64,000 bases of DNA from Thozetella sp. PMI_491 (lineage: Eukaryota; Ascomycota; Sordariomycetes; Chaetosphaeriales; Chaetosphaeriaceae). Shown here piece after piece: positions 11,437-22,775 of the stretch (the first letter of the stretch is position 1; every line of letters begins with the position of its first letter). The stretch covers positions 372,001 to 436,000 of the forward strand of contig MU270066.1 in the NCBI GenBank assembly GCA_021432635.1, read 5' to 3'. Under the pieces are notes generated by a model. That model was not told where the DNA came from. It did no database searches and saw only the letters and a program-made list of their open reading frames with translations. The translations under genes were made by a program, and so were the position numbers.

Positions 11437-11894
11437 TTATTTGCCCTTCCAGATGAACGGCTTCCGGGTCCTGCAGATTGTATCGTCAGTACGGTCATTC
11501 CCTCCCATGTATCCTACTCCGTTGGGCAGAACCTACGGCGAAAACTCTCCGAGCTTGTGTCCCACCATCTCCTCAGTGATGATCACGTCGTGGTACACCT
11601 TGCCATTGTAGACCTGGAACTTGAGCCCGACGAAGTTGGGCAGGATGGTTGCCGAGCGCGCCTGCGTGCGGATGGGCGCAATCTTCTGTCCGACCTCGGG
11701 CCGCACAATCGGGAGTCTGCGAAGGGGGGGAATGTTAGAGCTGCTCGGACGGCATCGAAGGGAATTGGGGTGCGTACGGAACGATGTGCGGTCCTGGGGG
11801 CGGGTCAGCATAAATCTTCGCGTGGTTCGAGGAGAATAGTAAGCTGCATACCTTTCCACACCGATCGCTTGAGCAGACACCGTGTTGCCTGCAT
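11437..11894 (-). CDS. RSM19: Mitochondrial small-subunit ribosomal protein uS19m
   Basis: Component of the mitochondrial ribosome small subunit, the S19 family protein near the head and decoding region. Four minus-strand exons are inferred: 11894-11852 (43 nt), 11793-11778 (16 nt), 11716-11537 (180 nt) and 11470-11437 (34 nt), giving 90 aa. The spliced product reads [19 protein letters not shown], then [57 protein letters not shown] and IWKGK. That is the full S19 fold with its GHKLGEF signature. All junctions use GT-AG and restore frame, and the match to the family is what fixes the 16-nt microexon. The basic N-terminal dozen residues can serve as targeting sequence. No large open frame exists, so the gene is easy to miss. 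Confidence 0.93.
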
Positions 11895-12814
11895 TTTGAT
11901 CGCTTGTGCTTGCGTCTTATGCTCGGCTCGAAAGTCGCGATCGAACGGTAGCTTCAACGGCCCAGTCGAGAAAGTTTTTGGTGGAGCCCGCTTACGTGAT
12001 GCACGAAGATACTTCTAGCCTTTACATATTAATATGATTTTACAACCTATTTCCTATACTATATTGTGTGGGATCAAATCAATCTCTGCTCGTACATCTA
12101 GTCCTTCCCCTCTGTCACCCACAGGCACAATTCTGCCTCCTAGGAGCTAACCACCCTCCTGAGGCTTCACAGAAAGCCACACTGAGAGTGAAACCCGGCG
12201 TCTAGGACTGCTACTTCGTGTGCAACTGGCGGCATACCATGAGTACACGAGGAAGGCCGATCTCGATCTCCAGGCTCCATTGCACATTGGGCTCGTGCGA
12301 GCCATTTGGAGTGAGGGCAGTTTCCACACGGGCGTGGCATCTTCCTTGGAAGAAAGTGGCCCAGGCTCCTCAGCAGCTGCTGACAATGGTCCAATCCCCT
12401 GGGACATGACGCTACGGGGCACCGTTTGGGCCCCAAATTTTGGTGCGGGGATCGACCCCGACAGCGTTCCAAATTTACTGCAAGGCTGGATGGTGACGCA
12501 ATGGACGTCATCGGCCGCCATGCTCCTGCTGGGCGTTCGTCCAGTGATGGACAGCCAACGCGCTTTACGAGCACATCCAAATCAGGTACTACTAGCTATA
12601 ACAATGCAATAGAACCGTTTCCATGTCCGTCAAACACTTCTCATGACGCTATGCCCTTTTAGCGCCAGATGTGACTGCTACAACATACAAGCACACACGC
12701 TTTCGCTCGAGCGGTGCTCTTTCTAGCGTTCATCTAATGCCCTGTCTTCTGCATTGCCTTTGAGCTAGCTTTGTGCTTCTATTCCCTGTTGGCTTCTGAC
12801 TAGTTCCCGCCAGC
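11895..12814. other. Intergenic between uS19m and tricalbin
   Basis: A 920-base divergent spacer. It holds an AT-rich patch near 12020-12070. A plus-strand frame at 12220-12612 and overlapping minus-strand frames show no known domain. I treat it as promoter and leader sequence. Confidence 0.5.
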
Positions 12815-15800
12815 ATGGCACAAAATAACGACCTTGAGGAGGAGGCCAGCCAGCGGAACCATGGCAAGCCATACGGCGCCAAACACCCCGTGCCTACCGT
12901 GCAAGGCTACCGAGAGCACCGCGCACACATCAAGGAGGAGGAAGAGCAGGAAGGCAAACAGCAGATCGCTCGAGAAGAAGCGGGCGAATCCGAGGTCGGC
13001 GAGGTCGGGAAAGGGCAGCCGGGCAAGTCGGTCAATCCCCAGGACGAGACGCAGTTAAAGTCTAGCAACGAGCTGTATCCTACCGCCAACAGACATGTTG
13101 CTAGTCAAACGACTTCGGCTCCCGATAACCCAACGAAGGACCATGAAGGCCATGGCAACCAGAGCAGCAAGACACCCGTCAAGGACAAGAGAGGAGGCAG
13201 AGAGGGCGAAGATGCCAAGTCGGCGACAGAGGAAGTGGCCGCGACCGTCGATCCCAAGAAGAAGCGGAAGATCATGAAAAGCAAGAAACGCCACGGGAAA
13301 GGAAGGGAGGTCACAGATCCTGTCACACACCTCCCTGTGACTATCCATGATATGACAGACAAGTCTCTCGACAATGCGCCCGAAAACAACCCAGATCCTA
13401 GCTCAGGAGGGCACCGTACAGCAACCGGCCAGGCCGGAGCGTCCAAGTCACAGACACAGCTCGATCAAGAGACAGATGAGCTTCAGGGCGGCCACGATGG
13501 TATGCGGAATCTCTTCCCGCCTCCCGACTTCAATGCCACCAAGAACGAAATGATGGAGACTGTGCGGGCGGCCCTCACCATCGGGCTGGGGGCCATCAGC
13601 GGCCTTGCCGTGGCGGCACTCATGGCCATTTCCATGGTGCAGTCCAAATCTTGGATCCTGCCGCTCCCTTCATCCTTTGTCGTGTTAGCAGCAGCACTCG
13701 GCGCGGTAGGATTAACCTATGGAGTCTCCGGCTATGCCGCCAACAAGGTCGATGACATATTCGAAGACGAAGTTTGGGATGCCGCCAAGAGCAATGAAAT
13801 GTCCACCGATATTTCCGGGGAGCAGATTCCCGAATCGGTGGACTGGCTCAACAATCTGGTCACTTCGGTCTGGCCCCTGATTAACCCCGACCTATTCACG
13901 TCCCTCGCAGACACCCTCGAGGATGTCATGCAGGCGTCGCTGCCTAAGGTGATCCGTATGGTTAGCGTTGACGATATTGGCCAAGGAAGCGAGGCGATCC
14001 GAATCTTGGGAATCCGGTGGCTCCCGACCGGAGCGGCCAGCCAGTCCATTGACCAGGATGGTCGGCTGAGCAAGAGCAAGGGCAACGATAGGGTGGCTCC
14101 CGGAGAGGGTCAGATCGAGGACGGAGAGATGAACAATGACAACAACGGAGACGAGCAGAACGAACCACAGCAGGACAGTAAGGAGGGCGAGCAACAAGAA
14201 CAGTCCATCCGGGAAGGGATGGAAGCCGAGGAGGGCGACTTTGTCAACATGGAGCTTGCCTTCGCTTACCGCACGAGGTCCTCGGGCAAGTCCATCAAAC
14301 GCAAGGCCAAAAACGCCCACCTGTACCTCAAATTTTACCTCCCCGGTGGAATCGCGGTCCCCGTCTGGGTCGAGCTGAAAGGCATTATCGGCATCATGCG
14401 CCTTCGCTTGCAGCTTACCCCCGACCCCCCATTCTTCAGCCTATGCACCCTGACTTTCCTCGGCCAGCCAAGGGCGAACCTCTCCTGCGTGCCACTGTCG
14501 AAGCACAACCTCAACATCATGAACGTTCCTCTTATCTCTAAGTTCGTTCAATCGTCCGTCGATGCTGCACTCGCTGAATACGTTGCTCCTAAGTCTCTTA
14601 CCCTGGACCTCAAGGACATGCTTGTTGGCGACGATTTCAAGAAAGACACGCTAGCCCGGGGTGTTATTTTCGTCCACATAAAGAAGGCTGTTGGCTTCAA
14701 GCAAGGCGACGGTGGTTTCGGGCCGATGGAGGGCTCTAGCGACGCGTATGTAACTGTGTCGTGGGGCAAGTTTGGCAAGGCCCTGGCTGCAACCCGCGTC
14801 ATTGTGGCAGAGAACGAGCCGGTATGGGACGAGTGGGCATATATCCTGGTGTCTCCCGAGGAGATCAATGCCAACGAGTCGCTCCGCCTCCAGTTGTGGG
14901 ATTCCGACAAGTACACGGCGGACGATGACCTCGGCCGCGTCGAGCTCACCCTCAAAGAGCTCATGCATGGCTCCAAGACGAAGAACAGAATGGCAGACCG
15001 CGAGGACGGCTTTCACGGCGAGGACCCCGACGAAAAGCTACCCGGAACACTCACTTGGTCCGTGGGGTGGTTCTCTAAGGTCCACATTCAGCAAAGCCAA
15101 CTGGACCAGCAGACCGTGGACAAAGAGATACGCAGCGTCGAGGAGCTGAAGAAACAAGTATCTGAAACGGCCGCCTCGAAGTTACGCGAAGCAACGTTCA
15201 AGGACGAGAGCAGTGAGCGCCACCAGCAGACGGTCCAGGACTTCAAGGAGCGCGAGGACGAGATGATGATCTCGGCACCGCCACCCGACGGGTTCCCGAG
15301 CGGTATCTTGAGCGTTCAGATCCACAATATTACAGGGTTGGAGGTGGCTCGTTTGAACCGTCGGTCGAATAACGACGAGGACCGAGAAGATGAGGCAGAG
15401 CAGTCCGACAACCTTCCTGATAGCTACTGTACCATCATACTCAATCACCGCAAAGTCTACCGCACACGCACGAAGCCCAAGAACGCGAAGCCGTTCTTCA
15501 ATGCTGGGACGGAGCGCTTCGTCTCTGACTGGCAAACCACCGAGGTCATGGTGAGCGTCCGGGACAGTCGCGAGGCCGAGAACGACCCGCTCCTGGGAAT
15601 TGTATACCTCCCGTTGCGACGAGTGTTCCAGAAGCGTAGCCAGATCATGGAGACATTCCCTCTAGCCGGCGGTATTGGCCATGGAAGGATCCGGATCAGT
15701 ATGGTGTGGAGGAGCGTGGAGCTCAAGCTGGAGCCTCAGCTGCGCGGTTGGGAATATGGAACCTTAGAGGTCAAGGCACCAATTAAGGCGAAAGGAAGCT

Positions 15801-16741
15801 TTGGGGCCGATAGCATCGACCAGTGCAAGCTGAAGCTCAAGACCAAGCTCGGTTCTGCCAAGATGTATTCGTCCGATGATGGTTGGCGCCCGAAGAAACA
15901 GGATCAGAGTAGCCTCTTCCTCGGTGTCACCAAGCGTTATGCTTCGCCACTCACTATCGAGTTCCGCCAAAAGTCAGTCATGTCAGACAACACGCCAGCA
16001 ATAGCTGTACTTTGGATGAACGAGATACCGGATGAAGAAGAGAAGACTGTCACGCTCAAGGTTTGGCATGGCGGCAAAGACCAGCTCAAGCGCGCTCGGT
16101 CATGTGCCGAATACGCGGGATTGAAGGAAGGTGAAGAGCCCATCGGCGAGATCGAGCTCACTCTCAGGCTCTGGCGCGGGCTCAGCGGTTACCACAAGAG
16201 CTACGCCAGCAAGTCGCGCAACCACGACATGAGAGATGTCATGGAGGTGCTGGACACCATCAATGACGAGAAGATGACAGCGGATGAAGCGGAAGACGAT
16301 GACATTATGACCGACTCAGATTCGGACTCGGAGCCGGACTACGACAAGCTAAGCAGCACCACCAGCGACAAGCGGTCCTCGCAGGAAGAGATCGAGAAGC
16401 GGAAGATGTTGCGCAAGGCGGATGCTGACTCGAGCTCCTCCGAGGACGATGGCAGTGGCAAAGCGGTCAAGAAGCTCCCCGGAAAGATCAAGCAGCGCGC
16501 CTCGTCGCTGCTCTCCGGCCCGAGCGGGAGCGAGGACGACGGCAGCCGTGGGCCGCTGGCCCAGGTCCAGGACTACAAGAAGCACCACAAGCAGCTACAC
16601 CGCAGCCACAAGGGAGTCATGCAGTGGAAGACTGCTCGGACGCTGGACTGGATGGCTGGCAAGGCAAATATGAGCAAGGGCCGACTGGGCGATGTGTTCA
16701 AACACGGGGAAAAGGAGGCAGGTATCGAAACGGAGGTCTGA
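12815..16741 (+). CDS. Tricalbin-like SMP/C2-domain membrane tether
   Basis: A 1308-aa single-exon protein resembling tricalbins and extended synaptotagmins, which tether the ER to the plasma membrane and move lipids. The N-terminal ~230 residues are charged and low-complexity (Glu/Lys/Gln-rich), probably cytosolic. Two adjacent hydrophobic segments at about 250-275 and 285-310 can form an ER hairpin. Residues ~345-610 resemble an SMP lipid-transfer domain (SVDWLNNLVTSVWPLINPDL; LKGIIGIMRLRLQL; VPLISKFVQSSVDAALAEYV). It is split by an acidic insert near 430-480. A C2 domain follows at ~620-740 (FVHIKKAVGF; SDAYVTVSWG; EPVWDEWAYI; DSDKYTADDDLG). A second, weaker C2 lies at ~835-945. The C-terminal ~250 residues are Ser/Asp/Lys-rich. 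Canonical yeast tricalbins have more C2 domains, so this is a divergent filamentous-fungal form. Function is inferred from architecture. Confidence 0.85.
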   Translation: MAQNNDLEEEASQRNHGKPYGAKHPVPTVQGYREHRAHIKEEEEQEGKQQIAREEAGESEVGEVGKGQPGKSVNPQDETQLKSSNELYPTANRHVASQTTSAPDNPTKDHEGHGNQSSKTPVKDKRGGREGEDAKSATEEVAATVDPKKKRKIMKSKKRHGKGREVTDPVTHLPVTIHDMTDKSLDNAPENNPDPSSGGHRTATGQAGASKSQTQLDQETDELQGGHDGMRNLFPPPDFNATKNEMMETVRAALTIGLGAISGLAVAALMAISMVQSKSWILPLPSSFVVLAAALGAVGLTYGVSGYAANKVDDIFEDEVWDAAKSNEMSTDISGEQIPESVDWLNNLVTSVWPLINPDLFTSLADTLEDVMQASLPKVIRMVSVDDIGQGSEAIRILGIRWLPTGAASQSIDQDGRLSKSKGNDRVAPGEGQIEDGEMNNDNNGDEQNEPQQDSKEGEQQEQSIREGMEAEEGDFVNMELAFAYRTRSSGKSIKRKAKNAHLYLKFYLPGGIAVPVWVELKGIIGIMRLRLQLTPDPPFFSLCTLTFLGQPRANLSCVPLSKHNLNIMNVPLISKFVQSSVDAALAEYVAPKSLTLDLKDMLVGDDFKKDTLARGVIFVHIKKAVGFKQGDGGFGPMEGSSDAYVTVSWGKFGKALAATRVIVAENEPVWDEWAYILVSPEEINANESLRLQLWDSDKYTADDDLGRVELTLKELMHGSKTKNRMADREDGFHGEDPDEKLPGTLTWSVGWFSKVHIQQSQLDQQTVDKEIRSVEELKKQVSETAASKLREATFKDESSERHQQTVQDFKEREDEMMISAPPPDGFPSGILSVQIHNITGLEVARLNRRSNNDEDREDEAEQSDNLPDSYCTIILNHRKVYRTRTKPKNAKPFFNAGTERFVSDWQTTEVMVSVRDSREAENDPLLGIVYLPLRRVFQKRSQIMETFPLAGGIGHGRIRISMVWRSVELKLEPQLRGWEYGTLEVKAPIKAKGSFGADSIDQCKLKLKTKLGSAKMYSSDDGWRPKKQDQSSLFLGVTKRYASPLTIEFRQKSVMSDNTPAIAVLWMNEIPDEEEKTVTLKVWHGGKDQLKRARSCAEYAGLKEGEEPIGEIELTLRLWRGLSGYHKSYASKSRNHDMRDVMEVLDTINDEKMTADEAEDDDIMTDSDSDSEPDYDKLSSTTSDKRSSQEEIEKRKMLRKADADSSSSEDDGSGKAVKKLPGKIKQRASSLLSGPSGSEDDGSRGPLAQVQDYKKHHKQLHRSHKGVMQWKTARTLDWMAGKANMSKGRLGDVFKHGEKEAGIETEV

Positions 16742-16857
16742 AAAGTCTGTGTAATGAGGGATGATCGGATCTCCTCTACGTTGGGTCCGATGAGGAACTA
16801 AGTATACATGGGTCTATCTCGGTCGAGGCTCGGCATAATACTTTTCATAATGGCAAC

Positions 16858-19639
16858 TCACCCCAATGTGCCTCCTGCTGCGGTTGACCGCCGCCAGCTG
16901 TTCCCGTGATCGAGCTCCTCCAAGTCGACTACCTGTTGATAGCCACTCCCGGGAACCCAATACTGCTGGAGTACGCGCCCAACGTGCATCGCCAGTATCA
17001 CTAGGGGCTTCATCCTACGCCGAAACACCATACCAACTGCCACAAGAGCCCCCAAGCCAATTAGAACGGTTGTGGACCTAGATGATGATAATCTTTCAGG
17101 TTCCGGCTCCGTTTCCAACACCGTGCCTTCCGGTAGTTCCAGCCCCATCAGTAGGAGCACACAGGCAGACCATCCAGTGAACGCCCTGCTGTGGCTCCCT
17201 TCGCCGGTTTTGTCGCTATATTGCTCCCACACGAACCCAGTCTTCTCCCAGCTGTCGTAGACAGTTCGAACTAGTCGATCTCGTAGATCGCCTGCGAGAG
17301 ACAAGGCCCTGGCGTGCGGAGATCTCGTCTCTGATCCCTTGCCTTGGCCTTGCAGACTGATCTCTTGGAGGCTCAGTACGGCCAGTACATTCAAGTTCAT
17401 CCACACGGCTCCGCGCCAGTAGTTTTCTCCTGTTCCATAAGCAGGGTCTTTGGCACTTAGACTGCGCAGCCCATGAGGTGACGAAAGAATAGCCGGATTT
17501 GACATGGCGTCGAGGACCTGTGGGAGATGAGGGTGACCTGGGTCCATGAGCCCAAGCAGTAGAGGGAGTACAGATACATAGCCGGGGTGGCAGACCCGCT
17601 TGAAGCCTATGCCCTGTATAGTAGTGTCGCAATAAGCTAGCTGTTCATTATCCCAGTGCAGCTCGTCGAGATTGTGCTTGACTGCAACGAGCTGCTTCCC
17701 GAACATTTCCATGTCGTCGCGTTCGTCCAGGAATTCTGCCACCTGCCCAAGGGCGCGTGCGGATGCCCCTACCCAGGCGAGAGCGTCCACGTGCAGCTCG
17801 CCGGGGTGCGGAGGCTCTGCACGGGGGTAGTCATCGAGACCACTGGCGAATGTGTGTTGCGGAGTCCTACCTCGCCACCGATATCCCTCATCCGATACGG
17901 CGCGCACCGGGCGAGGGTAGGCGCCAGTGAAATTGCCCGCCTGGGTGCGGCGGAACCACTCGTAGTGACGCTTAAAAGATCTATACAAGTTCCGGACCAT
18001 GGCAGTGCCATCTCCCCAGGACGATGCATACCTGGACGGGTGTCCCAGGTACGTGGAAGGGTTGGCGATTTTTGCCATCACCTTCGGGAGGAGCAGCAGC
18101 AGCGTGGGCGGGTTGGCATGCTGCGGATACTGGACTTGAAACTCTTCCGGGACCTTGGTGCGTGCCTCGGGACCCAGGATCTGCTCACGCCCAATCCAGC
18201 CGTCATTGTCCATGAGAGCAGCCCAGCTCTGGAGCACGGAGACCGCCAGGTCCAGGTCCCACTCGAGGACTGGCAGAAGGTGGAAGCCTTCATCCCAGAG
18301 GAAGCCTCGCGGGAAAAACGGCCTCGATGGGGTGAACGTGAGAAGCGACGTCGGAATGGTGGTATTGATGGGAGCCTGCGCCTTGGCCCGGCCGATGGAC
18401 AACCAGAACTCGGGATCTGTCTCGGCATACTCGGGTGCGTTGGAGTAGTCTACCCTGCTGTCTCCGTGGAAGAAACCGAGACCGCCTAGGAGGTTTGACA
18501 GCAGAGAATGCGAAAATTTGGTGTATTTATTGTCGTGGAAAGGAGCAGCTCTAGGAAACACTCTGTCCATTCGAGCGGTAACTTCGGCCTGAGGACGATC
18601 CCAGTCCAGCGCCGCTTCACTTGCTTCAAGTCCGGGAGTCGATTAGGGCAAAAGTAGCTTAGAGTATAAGATATGGTTATAACTCACCTTTGGGGGGAGA
18701 CTCCGTTAGAGTTTTGTAGGTTAGCGTCGCCGTGAAAGGCCCTTCGAAGGTTGCGTGGATGAGGTGCAAGTTGCTATCGCTGGGAGGTTCGTCCGCTCCA
18801 GCCACGGCACCAGACTTTTGCACATTTTCTATGAATAGCGCTGCGGGTCGTTACAGCCTCCGTTAGCAGACGCAAGCATAATTCCGGGGTTTGTTAGGTG
18901 TGCATACACTTGGCCTGCCATATCTCGTCCTCCGGAACCTGCAAGCTTATTACGGTAGCGTTTTGGACGACGGTATTATTGTTGTCACCCGTGAGACGGA
19001 TCTCGTGAGCCCCAAGCCCAAGAGCATCGCCAGTACAGACGACGGCGCTGTCGCTCGTGCTTATCAGGCCATAATCACCCTGCTTGCAGTCCAATTGGTT
19101 GTCGCCGTCATGCTGTGCTTTCTCCATGGCGACGTGGAAGACGACCGTCGTCTTCGCGGCTTCGGAGATACCGGGTCGCGGGGTACCCACAACCCGGACC
19201 GCCCAGCTCTCCCCATTCTCGGCCTTGATGAAGTCTGTCCTGAGGTCGATGCCGAGCTCCCTGTCGTGCATAGTCTGGCTACCGCCGGTACGTGCATCAT
19301 ACACGGTCCAGCCATAGCCTTCCATGCCATCGTCCTGCTCGCAAGTGCTGCGCAAGGCTGTCGACATATCAGTGCCCGGGCCCAGGGCGGTTCAGGTGCG
19401 AGAGTGGGCCACGTGCTGTGGCCCCGGTGAATGAACTCACTTCGCAGCGTGCTGTCTTGGCTCTCACCGCTCGCCCACATCAATCCCATTAAAAGAGTCT
19501 CGGGGACCTGGGGTCGAACCCCGAAGTAGAGGTTGGGCCGGTAGGGACCCCATGTCTGCCACGAATGCTCCGACGCCGCGACGAGGCCTAGGCCCCAGAC
19601 GTGCGGGGCGAGAAGCAGGACAAGGCTCCGGGGTAGCAT
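16858..19639 (-). CDS. CWH41: Mannosyl-oligosaccharide glucosidase I (GH63)
   Basis: ER glucosidase I removes the outermost alpha-1,2-linked glucose from Glc3Man9GlcNAc2 after transfer to protein. Four minus-strand exons are inferred: 19639-19441, 19357-18908, 18840-18688 and 18623-16858, giving 855 aa. For exon 2 the donor GTATGC at 18907 was chosen. The GTGTAT two bases upstream would put exon 3 out of frame with an early stop. Family landmarks are the N-terminal WGPYRPNLYFGVRPQ, LRSTCEQDDGMEGYGW, then RPFFPRGFLWDEGFHLLPVLEWD, the catalytic-domain signature. Further on are YGTGENYWRGAVWMNLN and WEQYSDKTGEG...RAFTGWS. The first ~22 residues are a hydrophobic signal or anchor. Near the C-terminus, residues ~785-801 (TTVLIGLGALVAVGMVF) form a second hydrophobic segment followed by RRRMK, which looks like an extra membrane anchor. 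It ends 116 bases from the convergent tricalbin gene. Confidence 0.94.
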
Positions 19640-20450
19640 TATATGTACATCGTCATGTCGAAGCAGGGGGATAGAGGCAACGAGGGAAGCAGGGCAAATT
19701 GAGGGCCTGCTGATGTCGATGCAAGTTGTCCTCTAGAAAACAGCGTCGCGACGAGGCAGCTGTAAAATCTTGGACGTGTTGGCTGTTGGTTCGGCGACAG
19801 CTCAGCTGCGCCGCCGCCCCCAATCGGCGGCACAGCCTTGCCTTGCGCACCCGTGCTACGGTAAACGCCCAGTGCAGGTTGCCAAGTGCCAAGCGCGTGC
19901 CGCCCCTCCATCCCACCACTTAGCGGCCTAGCTGCTTAGGTTGGCATTATACATACGGTGCCTAAGTCGTATACTCAACGTCCCAACGGCTATGCTAAAA
20001 GCGGTTATGAGAATGGTATGTATTCCTTGTTGTCAAGCGGCTAGCCCAAACCGCCTTTAATTCTCAAAGTTGCAACATTTCGTAGCCCCTCGCTGTAAAT
20101 TCGGCGTAGACCCCTCAGACTCATGTCTCAGTATTGTTGACACGCAAGCCTGTCGGGTTCCGCCTGTCTGACAAGATAATTGCATTTTGTCACAAGTTAT
20201 CCCCTTGCAGGATATTGAAAGAGAGAGACAGAAAAAAAAGGGTCAAATTGGAAGTTTGGGGTATCGGTCTTAGTCTATTCTTTGGCGCAACTGCCAGGCC
20301 CGTCGCTGGGGCCGATGCGCAGGCATGCTTATTAGTACATGGGATCTGACAAGCCCAGAGACCGTGAGAGACGTGTCACTGTCTTGGCGGGCCCCTCAGC
20401 CGATCGCAATATCGGTGCCAAATTCGAAACATCTCCACAGAAGCATTCCA
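19640..20450. other. Intergenic between glucosidase I and DUF5672 gene
   Basis: An 811-base stretch with no supported gene. It contains the glucosidase I promoter and the 3' flank of the DUF5672 gene. Confidence 0.6.
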
Positions 20451-21407
20451 TCAATCCCCGTCCTTCAGGGTCCCGGGCGCCGCAAGCGCGATCTCCGGGC
20501 ACCACTTGGCAATCTCATCGATGCTCTTAGAGGCGTACTTGTGTACCTTGTGGTAGCCCATGGGGTGCTTCTGTCGATCGACGTGGTTCTGGTGTTCGCA
20601 CGAGAACTCGAGGGCTGCGGTGAAGTCGGGGAGCTGACCGCCCCGGTCGACCATTTTGCGCGAGAACCAGATGTCCTCGCCTCCCATGTCCCAGGCGCCC
20701 GACTTGACGTCCTCCTCCCAGTTGTTGCCTTCCTGCAGGATGTCGAGAATCATGGTGCGGTTGCGCAGCGACAGGCCGCCGTTCAGGTACTTCTCCGAGC
20801 CGTGCAGCGGGGCGCCAATGAAGTCCCACTTGAAGAAGTCCTCGACGTTGCGGTGCGAGTTGCCGCAGATCATGGCGTCAGTCTGGAAGATGAGGACGTG
20901 CTTCGCGGGCGCAAGCTGCTCCCAGAACCAAGGCCGCGAGAGGTACAGGTTGACGCCCTGGCGCTGCGTGAGGTCGAACTCGGCGGGGATGATGCGGACC
21001 TGGATGCGTCCGTCGCGCACGGCCTTGTCCCAGACGGCTGAGTTCCCTACCAGATGCTGGTCGCGATTCTCTTCGGTGGTGTACAAGATCACGGGCCAGT
21101 CCGGGCCCAGCACCGAGTGGAAGTGCAGCATCAGCGGCACCAGGCGGGGCGAGTATTGGGTGTCGCTGACGACGGCGACTCGGTCCTTGATCTCGCCAAA
21201 ATATGGCGTCGCGGCGGGCGATGCATCGCCCGAGCCGAGTAGCTTCCGCGTTCTCTAGACAACTGGTTAATCACGAGGGGCAGGGGGCGCGCGGGTCGCG
21301 ATACCTACATCGACAATTGCCTCGTTGGAGGTCCATCGCACCACGTAGATGAGCACCAGGACGGCCAACAGGATGGTCACGGTACGCCTGGACACACCCA
21401 AATCCAT
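20451..21407 (-). CDS. DUF5672-family type II membrane protein
   Basis: A fungal protein of the DUF5672 family, which resembles glycosyltransferases. Two minus-strand exons, 21407-21309 and 21254-20451, give 300 aa. Residues ~9-24 (TVTILLAVLVLIYVV) form a single N-terminal membrane anchor, so the rest probably faces the Golgi or ER lumen. Family segments seen are VAVVSDTQYSPRLVPLMLHF, RPWFWEQLAPAKHVLIFQTD, WDFIGAPL, NGGLSLRNR and GEDIWFSR. The FQTD acidic motif followed by GAP and NGGLS resembles nucleotide-sugar-binding loops of GT-A enzymes, but no activity is established here. The start at 21407 was chosen because it places the anchor at the N-terminus; an in-frame ATG 84 bases upstream would add 28 residues. 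Both junctions keep the frame. Confidence 0.8.
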
Positions 21408-22775
21408 GGTAGCATGCCGAGGGGGGAAGGGGAATTGTCCACGGGATGGACCGAAGAATGCGACGGCGGGAGCGATGGGGTAGAAAACCAACTAGCCGGA
21501 TCGCAGCTGCTTCCTGTTCTTTTGAGGATCGGAGAAGGGAATCCAATGTCTCGAAGTTTCGGGGCGGGGCGTCGTCAGCTTGTCTGGGGCCAGTCTGCTA
21601 GCTGCAAGCTGCCAGGGGCATTGGTCCCGAGCCACCTCTCTCCCTTGTCCTCCCGACGGCAGCTGCTTCCTTGCAAAATGCTCCAATTTCGTGCTGAACC
21701 GTGCTGGACGGTCTAGTCCTGATTTGGATGGATTTTTCGTGCAGCTAGGTTGTGCTTACTTAGTACCTCCCTGGGTACTGACTGTATGTAACTACCTGGC
21801 TTTGTGAGTTACACGCTAAGCGATACTTGTCCAAGCGAATACATAGTAATTTAATAAATGGGTCACAGAGAATGCTTCACAGTCAGGTACTTGCTTTACT
21901 GTCTGCTCGCCTTGCTTGCTTCCGGCTGCTATCTACGCTCTCCACCCACCTTATATATTATCCATATCCACTGGACAGCCCAACCTTCTTCGTCGGAGGT
22001 CACTCTCTCTAGCTAGGCCAGCAGCACCGAGTTTCTCGCACGTTGTAACCGCCTCTGCACCCACCGCTACGTATGGATGAACGAGTCACTGCAAAAGACA
22101 TCGTTCCAGGAAATCCAGTCACACGAGACATCGTCACAGGATATCACGAAACCAGGTGCGAGATAACCCAAAAAGGAAAGGCGGCCTGAAGGGGGGGAAT
22201 GCAGCCCCTGTTAGTTCCGCACGAAATTACACCCAATCCACCTCACCTCGTAGTATGCACGGCATACTGGTCCATCATACAGTCTGCAGAATCCAAAACC
22301 CAAAGCTTTCCGCTGGGCATGGGTAGTCGAACGGGGATTTGTAGAAGTATATCTACCAGCGCCCCGCTGCCTAATCAATCGATGTGCTCTTGCTCGGCCC
22401 CAAGAGCCGTTGTTGACGCCGGCAAGGCTGCGACTCCAACTAGACGGTAGTTCCGAGCACTTTCCACTAGGCTTCCCTTAGATATCCTGGCCGGAGCAGT
22501 TCATAAAAGCTGATTGTGCCCACTCTTCCACACATAAACGCCGCTGGGCACAAAGCTCGGGCAGATAGAAGTTCAAGAATCGCCTGGTTTGCAACCAAGA
22601 TGACGAAGTAGTATCCGGGGTATACAAAAGCTGAGTGGGAAATCGTGAATATGGTTCCCCTCATATCTTCGTGACCTTACTAGGGTCAAAAGTTCACAGC
22701 CACTTCAATTTGGCTTTCATGGACTTGTCTGTCTCCAGACCCTGCAGCCATGAAAGCAGCCCTACCGGGGCTTGA
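21408..22775. other. Intergenic, gene-poor
   Basis: About 1.4 kb with only short scattered open frames. No domain or splice structure is recognisable. Confidence 0.55.

Noticed and set aside
12220-12612. 130-codon plus-strand frame before the tricalbin gene
   Set aside because: No domain, no clear promoter or splice signals, and overlapped by minus-strand frames of similar length. Treated as leader or intergenic.
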